This document shows positions 58,073 through 62,431 of a DNA stretch of 62,431 nt, piece after piece (position 1 is the first letter of the stretch; each line of letters opens with the position of its first letter). The stretch covers positions 1 through 62,431 of the forward strand of contig BLLW01000016.1 in NCBI GenBank assembly GCA_011959285.1. The letters run 5' to 3'. Source of the DNA: Lachnospiraceae bacterium (lineage in GTDB: Bacteria > Bacillota > Clostridia > Lachnospirales > Lachnospiraceae). The position numbers and the translations under genes are program-made. The notes beneath the pieces were generated by a model. That model did no database searches, had not been told where the DNA came from, and saw nothing but the letters and a program-made list of their open reading frames with translations.

Positions 58073-59584
58073 TTATTTTCGGATGACATCCTTTAAAATA
58101 TAAATCAAATTGCGAAATTCTGCGCTTCGGTGAAAAATCAGCAAAAAGAATAGGTTGGGGACCGTAAGGCACAGAAGGATACGTGTGCCCATCAGCGCAA
58201 GCGGCGGCAGGTCAAAGGGAAGGCAGCACAGGAAAGTCAAGGCAAAACTGAAAACGCCTGCTGAAAGATATTTGATGTTTTTCAGCCAGAAGGACTTTGG
58301 GGATTTTTGAAAGCCGTAGCGGAACAGAACGCGGACTTCTATCCAGAGAGAAGTAGAAAGCATACTGATTAAAGTTCCCGCAAAAATACCGCTGATGCCC
58401 CAAAAATGTACGAGAAGAATGGAGAGAATTAAGTTTATGAGAGACTCTGCAACGGGGCAGTATCGATCCTGGTAAAGGATTCCCAATGCTTCTTTGAAGG
58501 TGACTGTAACCATGCGCACGCCTGCAACAAAAAAATTGGCAGCAATCAGTAAAACGGCGGGAAGCGGAAAAAGAAACGCATCGCCCCAAACGAAAGAAAT
58601 AAATGGATTGACTAATAAAAAGAAGCTGGTCGTGCAGAAGGTATAAAACCAGAACCCTGCAAAATACAGCAGATGAAACAAAGAATAAGTTTCTTCTTTG
58701 GTCTTGGACGCATAATAGTTTCCGACGCCGGAATTGAGCGAGGAAAACAAAGGATTGATAACAGATTTAAAAAAAGTCACCAACAGGGTATAGCAGCTGT
58801 TTTTGGAAACCGCGGTAAGACCCAGAAAGATGCTGATCAGCAGATTGTCTGTGGAATTTGCAACGGTGCTCCCAATACGGTGATAGAACATGGCATATAC
58901 ATTCTTAAAGATGGACCTCTTTTCATCTGGGGAAAGCGTGGGACGTTTCTTGGAATTTAGGAATGAATATGCCTTTTTTGCTTTATAAGAAAGGAGGAGG
59001 TTAGTGCATAAGGTAAAAGGCAGCTGAATCAATACATAAAGGGTAAAGCTATGTAGCGTAACCAAAAGAATAATCTGGACAATGGTCCTTATGATATGGA
59101 GCAGGTTGGAGTAGAAATCGGTGATATACATCTTTTGGTCGGCAAGAAACAGTGACTGCCGGGAGGTAAAGGTATAGGAAAGCACAGTGTTCGCCAGATA
59201 AAGCAGATAGAATATGGATAATCCGGGCAGGTCAGGGCAATCCTTTATGATGTAGGGCAGAAACGGTGTGACCGCGCCTCCGATGACACCCATCAGTAGG
59301 GCGACGATGCCGTATACTTTTCTATAGAAGTTTGTAAGAGCAAGAAGTTTTTCTTTGTCATTTTGCACGATAGGGACATACATGCTGTAGACGAGAACTG
59401 TGCCGAAACCAAGTTCCGACAGACAAAGGACGGTGAGAATATTCGTAAAAAGTCCCGTGACGCCTACGTATTCCATGGAAAGCGTATGGATGAGCACGGT
59501 ACGCGCGACAAATTCGGTAAGGTAGCACAGAATCTTAGTTACCAGTATGACAATACTATTTTTTATAAATAACTTTGTACGCAT
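58073..59584 (-). CDS. Polysaccharide flippase (Wzx/MOP superfamily)
   Basis: This 503-residue membrane transporter with about 12-14 helices starts RTKLFIKNSIVILVTKILCY after GGGGGCTGATTTC. It belongs to the polysaccharide export (MOP/Wzx) family, which moves lipid-linked glycan units across the membrane. Features are EFVARTVLIHTLSMEYVGV, GLFTNILTVLCLSELGFGT and the ANSTDNLLISIFLGL segment. It lies beside glycosyltransferase genes on the other strand, so a role in the same surface glycan is likely. Confidence 0.85.
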   Translation of the reverse strand: MRTKLFIKNSIVILVTKILCYLTEFVARTVLIHTLSMEYVGVTGLFTNILTVLCLSELGFGTVLVYSMYVPIVQNDKEKLLALTNFYRKVYGIVALLMGVIGGAVTPFLPYIIKDCPDLPGLSIFYLLYLANTVLSYTFTSRQSLFLADQKMYITDFYSNLLHIIRTIVQIILLVTLHSFTLYVLIQLPFTLCTNLLLSYKAKKAYSFLNSKKRPTLSPDEKRSIFKNVYAMFYHRIGSTVANSTDNLLISIFLGLTAVSKNSCYTLLVTFFKSVINPLFSSLNSGVGNYYASKTKEETYSLFHLLYFAGFWFYTFCTTSFFLLVNPFISFVWGDAFLFPLPAVLLIAANFFVAGVRMVTVTFKEALGILYQDRYCPVAESLINLILSILLVHFWGISGIFAGTLISMLSTSLWIEVRVLFRYGFQKSPKSFWLKNIKYLSAGVFSFALTFLCCLPFDLPPLALMGTRILLCLTVPNLFFLLIFHRSAEFRNLIYILKDVIRK

Positions 59585-59676
59585 GAAATCAGCCCCCAGC
59601 ACGTTATTCTATTAATATCATAGCAGGATTCCTAAATATATCAAGTGACGAAAAATGAAAGAGGATATTTTGCTTT

Positions 59677-59714
59677 AAAAATCCCATTACTATGTAAAGA
59701 GTGATGGGATTTTT
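59677..59714. terminator. Bidirectional terminator hairpin
   Basis: A 14-bp stem with A-rich and T-rich ends (59677-59690 with 59701-59714, including one G-T pair). It separates the flippase promoter region from the resolvase gene and could end transcripts from either direction. Confidence 0.7.
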
Positions 59715-59774
59715 GTTACAATGAGCTGCGCGCGAGGCGCGGAAACGTTTGGATAGAGAAAGGAATGGCATAAT

Positions 59775-60374
59775 ATGGAAAAATTAAAAATGTATGGTTA
59801 TATCAGAGTATCAACAAGGGAACAAAATGAGGACCGACAAAGAATTGCGCTGCGCGATATGGGGGTGCCTGACAACAGGATCTTTATGGATAAGCTTTCG
59901 GGAAAGGATTTTGAAAGACCCCAGTATAAGCGATTGCTCAGGAAGCTGGATGATAATTCCGTTTTATATATAAAATCTATCGATCGCCTTGGAAGAAATT
60001 ACGCGGATTTGAATGAGCAGTGGAGAATCATAACAAAAGAAAAAAGAGCGGATATTGTGGTGATCGATATGCCGATTCTGGACACCAGAAGGGAAAAAAA
60101 TCTGCTTGGAACATTTATCAGTGATATTGTCTTAGCGCTTCTTAGTTATGTTGCAGAAAATGAGCGTATCAATATCCGGCAGAGACAGGCGGAGGGCATT
60201 GCGGCGGCGAAAGCGAGAGGGGTTAAATTCGGGAGACCGTCCGTACCGCTGCCAGAGAATTTTGACGAAGTGTATGGAGCGTGGAAAGCAAAAAAAATAA
60301 CGCTTCAACAGGCGGCTCAAATATGCAATTTGGCAAAAAGTACCTTTTTTGATAAAGCAAAGCAGTTAGAGTAG
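59775..60374 (+). CDS. Small serine recombinase (resolvase/invertase family)
   Basis: This 199-residue protein has an N-terminal resolvase catalytic domain with the nucleophilic Ser in YGYIRVSTREQN, IDRLGRNYADLNEQW carrying catalytic arginines, and ENERINIRQRQAEGIAAAK in the long linker helix. The C-terminal helix-turn-helix reads ITLQQAAQICNLAKSTFFDKA. It resembles Hin/Pin-type invertases and Tn3 resolvases of Lachnospiraceae. Its place before a glycosyltransferase cluster hints at phase variation, but no inverted repeat pair was found nearby. Confidence 0.9.
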   Translation: MEKLKMYGYIRVSTREQNEDRQRIALRDMGVPDNRIFMDKLSGKDFERPQYKRLLRKLDDNSVLYIKSIDRLGRNYADLNEQWRIITKEKRADIVVIDMPILDTRREKNLLGTFISDIVLALLSYVAENERINIRQRQAEGIAAAKARGVKFGRPSVPLPENFDEVYGAWKAKKITLQQAAQICNLAKSTFFDKAKQLE

Positions 60375-60612
60375 TAATATTACTTATAAGTCCGGAATAG
60401 TGTACTTTATCGGAAAAATCTTTTAAGTTTCCTTTTTGTAGATTTTTGTCAAATATTTTCTTGTAAAATATTTTTTTTGTAGTAAAATGATAGTGTTACA
60501 TATCAAAATTATAGGTACGGAAAAGTACAGTTTTACAACCTACAAATTCCGCATGTATTCTTTCCAAGTGACTTACGACTGCATAGTATAGAGATGAGGG
60601 AGGAATTTAGGT

Positions 60613-61713
60613 ATGGACAGAGAAAAATTTCGCATTGCTTTTTTTATTGGAAATATGGAAAGCTCCGGGGGAACGGAGAGGGTGCTTTCTGTAATTGCTA
60701 ATGGGCTGTCGGAGAGAGGGCATCATGTTTACATTATGAGCCTTAAGGGAAAAGGCAGCGTTTTCTTCCCGGTATCGGATGCAATCAAGTTTTACTGGCT
60801 TGAAAAAGAGGTTCCCAAAGCAGGCATCATAAAGAAAATTCAATCACTTGCGGTCTTTTTGAATCACGAGAACATAGATTTTCTAGTCGATGTAGATATT
60901 ATTCTTTGTTTCTATTCTTTGTTTCTGAAAAGGTTTACGCCGCAAGTGCACTGGATTTCCTGGGAACATTTCAATTTTTATTATCATTTCAAAAAAAATC
61001 AGTTTCTCCGCAGTATTGCAAGAAGGCTGGTCGGACGTTATTCGGAATGTCTGATCGTCTTGTCGGAAGAAGACAAAGCATATTATAAAGAAAGGCTGAA
61101 TTTAAGGTGCAGGATTATTCGTATCTACAATCCCAACCCCTATGAGGATAAGGCGCCTAAGCAGGAAGGAGAGCCGATCATCTTTGCCGCCGGAAGGCTG
61201 ACGAGGGTGAAGGGATTCGATCTCCTCATAAAGAGCTGGAAGCTGCTTGAGGATAGATATCCGGAGTGGAAGGTGCTGGTCGCAGGTGAAGGGGCAGACA
61301 GAAAAAAACTGGAAAAAGAAATAGAAACGTCAGGAATCAGACGTTTCTTTCTGGTTGGGAATACAGACCGGATCGAGGAGTATTACAAAAAAGCGGAGCT
61401 ATTTGTCCTGCCTTCACGGGATGAGGGATTTGGCATGGTTCTGCTGGAAGCAATGGCTTTTTCACTTCCGGCAGTGGGTTATTCCTGCAAGGCAGGACCT
61501 AGAGAAATTATAGAAGACGGAGAAAATGGCTTTTTGGTCGTGCCGGGTGAAATAGAGACGTTTGCCCGCAAGATGGAGAGTCTTATGCAGGATGAGCATA
61601 AGCGCAGAAAGATGGGGGAAAAGGCAAGAAAATCTACAAGGCGATTTTGCAGGGAACAGATTTTAGACGAGTGGGACCAGTTATTACAAGACATGATAAG
61701 CAGGCAGGAGTGA
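60613..61713 (+). CDS. Glycosyltransferase family 4
   Basis: This 366-residue GT-B glycosyltransferase starts DREKFRIAFFIGNMESSGG after GGGAGGAATTTAG. It holds the GT4 motifs IIFAAGRLTRVKGFDLLIKS, VAGEGADRKKLEKEI, LFVLPSRDEGFGMVLLEAMA (with the catalytic E-x7-E) and a C-terminal helix. It probably adds a sugar in a surface polysaccharide. The 238-bp region before it is AT-rich and may hold a promoter, but no clear consensus is seen. Confidence 0.93.
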   Translation: MDREKFRIAFFIGNMESSGGTERVLSVIANGLSERGHHVYIMSLKGKGSVFFPVSDAIKFYWLEKEVPKAGIIKKIQSLAVFLNHENIDFLVDVDIILCFYSLFLKRFTPQVHWISWEHFNFYYHFKKNQFLRSIARRLVGRYSECLIVLSEEDKAYYKERLNLRCRIIRIYNPNPYEDKAPKQEGEPIIFAAGRLTRVKGFDLLIKSWKLLEDRYPEWKVLVAGEGADRKKLEKEIETSGIRRFFLVGNTDRIEEYYKKAELFVLPSRDEGFGMVLLEAMAFSLPAVGYSCKAGPREIIEDGENGFLVVPGEIETFARKMESLMQDEHKRRKMGEKARKSTRRFCREQILDEWDQLLQDMISRQE

Positions 61714-61719
61714 AGGAAA

Positions 61720-62412
61720 ATGAATATTCTGGTGACGGTAGACAGCAATTATGTATGCCCCTTAAAAGTAATGTTGACTTCTTTCTTTCGGTTTCATGAT
61801 AAGGAGAATACGATTTATCTGTTATACAGCAATGTAAAAGAAATAGAGCTTGGAGAGCTGCGGCAGTTGATTGAAAGGAATGGGAGCCGTTTCTGCCCTG
61901 TCAGAGTGGAGGAAAGCATTCTGTCGGGCGTGCCGGTAATCGGGTATTTTACAAAGGAAATGTATTATCGGCTTTTGTCAGGGATGATTTTTACAAAAGA
62001 AAAAAGGATGCTCTATTTAGACCCGGATATTTTGATAAGGGGTTCGCTTTTGCCCTTGTATGAGACGCCGCTTGAGGGAAATGTGATGGCGGGAATCGGG
62101 GATATTTCTGTGAATACAATCTTGTCTGACCACAAGACGAAATTGGGATTTGGGCAGGAGGAGCAGTATATTAATTCAGGCGTACTATTATTTGATCTGG
62201 ATGAAATGCGGAAATGTTCCATTTTAGAGGATATTAAGCGCGTGGTAGAAGAAAAGGGCGAGCTTCTTAAATACCCGGATCAGGACATCATCAATCTTCT
62301 TTTTAGGGAAAAGATTAAGGTGGTGGAAAGAAAATACAATTATAACACCGGCTATGGAAGCATTGCCGGTATGTTCTATAATAGGAAATTCCTCCTGCCG
62401 GAGGAATCTTGA
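61720..62412 (+). CDS. Glycosyltransferase family 8, apparently truncated at its C-terminus
   Basis: This 230-residue GT-A protein starts NILVTVDSNYVCPLKVMLTS, with YLDPDILIRGSLLPLY (the DxD metal motif) and EQYINSGVLLFDLDEMRK, typical of GT8. Normal members reach 270-320 residues and end with a conserved HFAG-type motif that is absent. The frame closes after FLLPEES right at an 8-bp hairpin (62388-62395 with 62400-62407), near the window end. A truncation, insertion boundary or assembly edge may be involved. Confidence 0.75.
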   Translation: MNILVTVDSNYVCPLKVMLTSFFRFHDKENTIYLLYSNVKEIELGELRQLIERNGSRFCPVRVEESILSGVPVIGYFTKEMYYRLLSGMIFTKEKRMLYLDPDILIRGSLLPLYETPLEGNVMAGIGDISVNTILSDHKTKLGFGQEEQYINSGVLLFDLDEMRKCSILEDIKRVVEEKGELLKYPDQDIINLLFREKIKVVERKYNYNTGYGSIAGMFYNRKFLLPEES

Positions 62413-62431
62413 ATTAAAATAGCCCGCCGGA

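Noticed and set aside
59600-60612. Invertible promoter controlled by the small serine recombinase
   Set aside because: The only inverted repeat near the gene (59677-59714) is a terminator with short loop, not separated recombination sites.
1-62431. CRISPR arrays and rRNA genes
   Set aside because: No regularly spaced direct repeats of 25-40 bp and no rRNA-like stretches were seen. The only clustered repeats are the IS21-type ends and the phage operators.

Overview
The window comes from a low-to-mid GC Gram-positive member of the Clostridia, most likely Lachnospiraceae. The basis is the strong AGGAGG ribosome sites, the TTGACA/TATAAT-type promoters, the CD1871A-type CXXC peptide beside a TlpA/NapH-like pair, the GalK/GalT type-2 pair, mannose-family PTS genes and a PBSX/skin-style tail gene order. 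The genus cannot be fixed from sequence alone.

Region 1 (about 495-19450) is the most striking part. It is an 18,956-bp integrated element inserted inside an NMT1/SsuA-like ABC-transporter substrate-binding lipoprotein gene. The 5' part of that gene lies at 19451-20088 (minus) and the 3' part at 65-494 (minus). At its left end the element carries a large serine recombinase, then a leftward XRE repressor / degenerate ImmA-like / Uma2-nuclease operon, a four-site operator region, a sigma-like late activator, and a complete contractile tail operon. The tail operon holds the terminator protein, sheath, tube, chaperone with a -1 frameshift, tape measure, LysM protein, hub, baseplate genes, three fibre-like genes, an XhlA-like protein, a holin and an amidase/glucosaminidase lysin. 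No portal, terminase, capsid or replication gene is visible. It therefore looks like a mobile, tail-only particle (R-type tailocin) with its own integrase. Joining the two ends rebuilds an attP with a perfect 14-bp inverted repeat centred on a 2-bp core. Removing the element restores the host gene in frame (1,068 nt).

Region 2 (20.2-27.7 kb) holds an SPFH/zinc-ribbon protein, a decayed zinc-ribbon membrane protein, a Tim44-like zinc-ribbon protein, the PcrA helicase, an acidic membrane protein, and RlmD with an in-frame stop before its C-terminal module. Region 3 (27.7-30.65 kb) is a scar zone: an IS21-type fragment with terminal repeats, an AraC regulator with an EamA exporter, and two pseudogenes.

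Region 4 (30.6-45.5 kb) is carbohydrate metabolism. A mannose-family PTS operon lies divergent from a SIS-domain isomerase/deglycase plus GntR regulator, with matching operators on both sides. A TlpA / CXXC peptide / 4Fe-4S redox trio follows, then HPr and enzyme I, and then an MFS, AraC, galK, galT and MATE series. HPr has Lys where the regulatory Ser46 normally sits.

Region 5 (45.5-52.6 kb) has a tightly coupled operon of an IbrA-like PAPS-reductase-fold protein, an IbrB-like ParB-fold protein, endonuclease IV, an OGG-type glycosylase and an ArsC/Spx-like protein. Two CobW-type GTPases follow, one with a His-rich loop and one fused to a DUF1980/TIGR03943-like domain, and then a CmpB-type membrane protein. 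Region 6 (52.6-62.4 kb) has tRNA-Leu(AAG), a small accessory islet (RelE/RelB type TA, an unknown protein, a UDG-family protein, GNAT), a double hemerythrin and a DUF885 peptidase driven by overlapping divergent promoters, a flippase, a small resolvase, and the start of a glycosyltransferase cluster.
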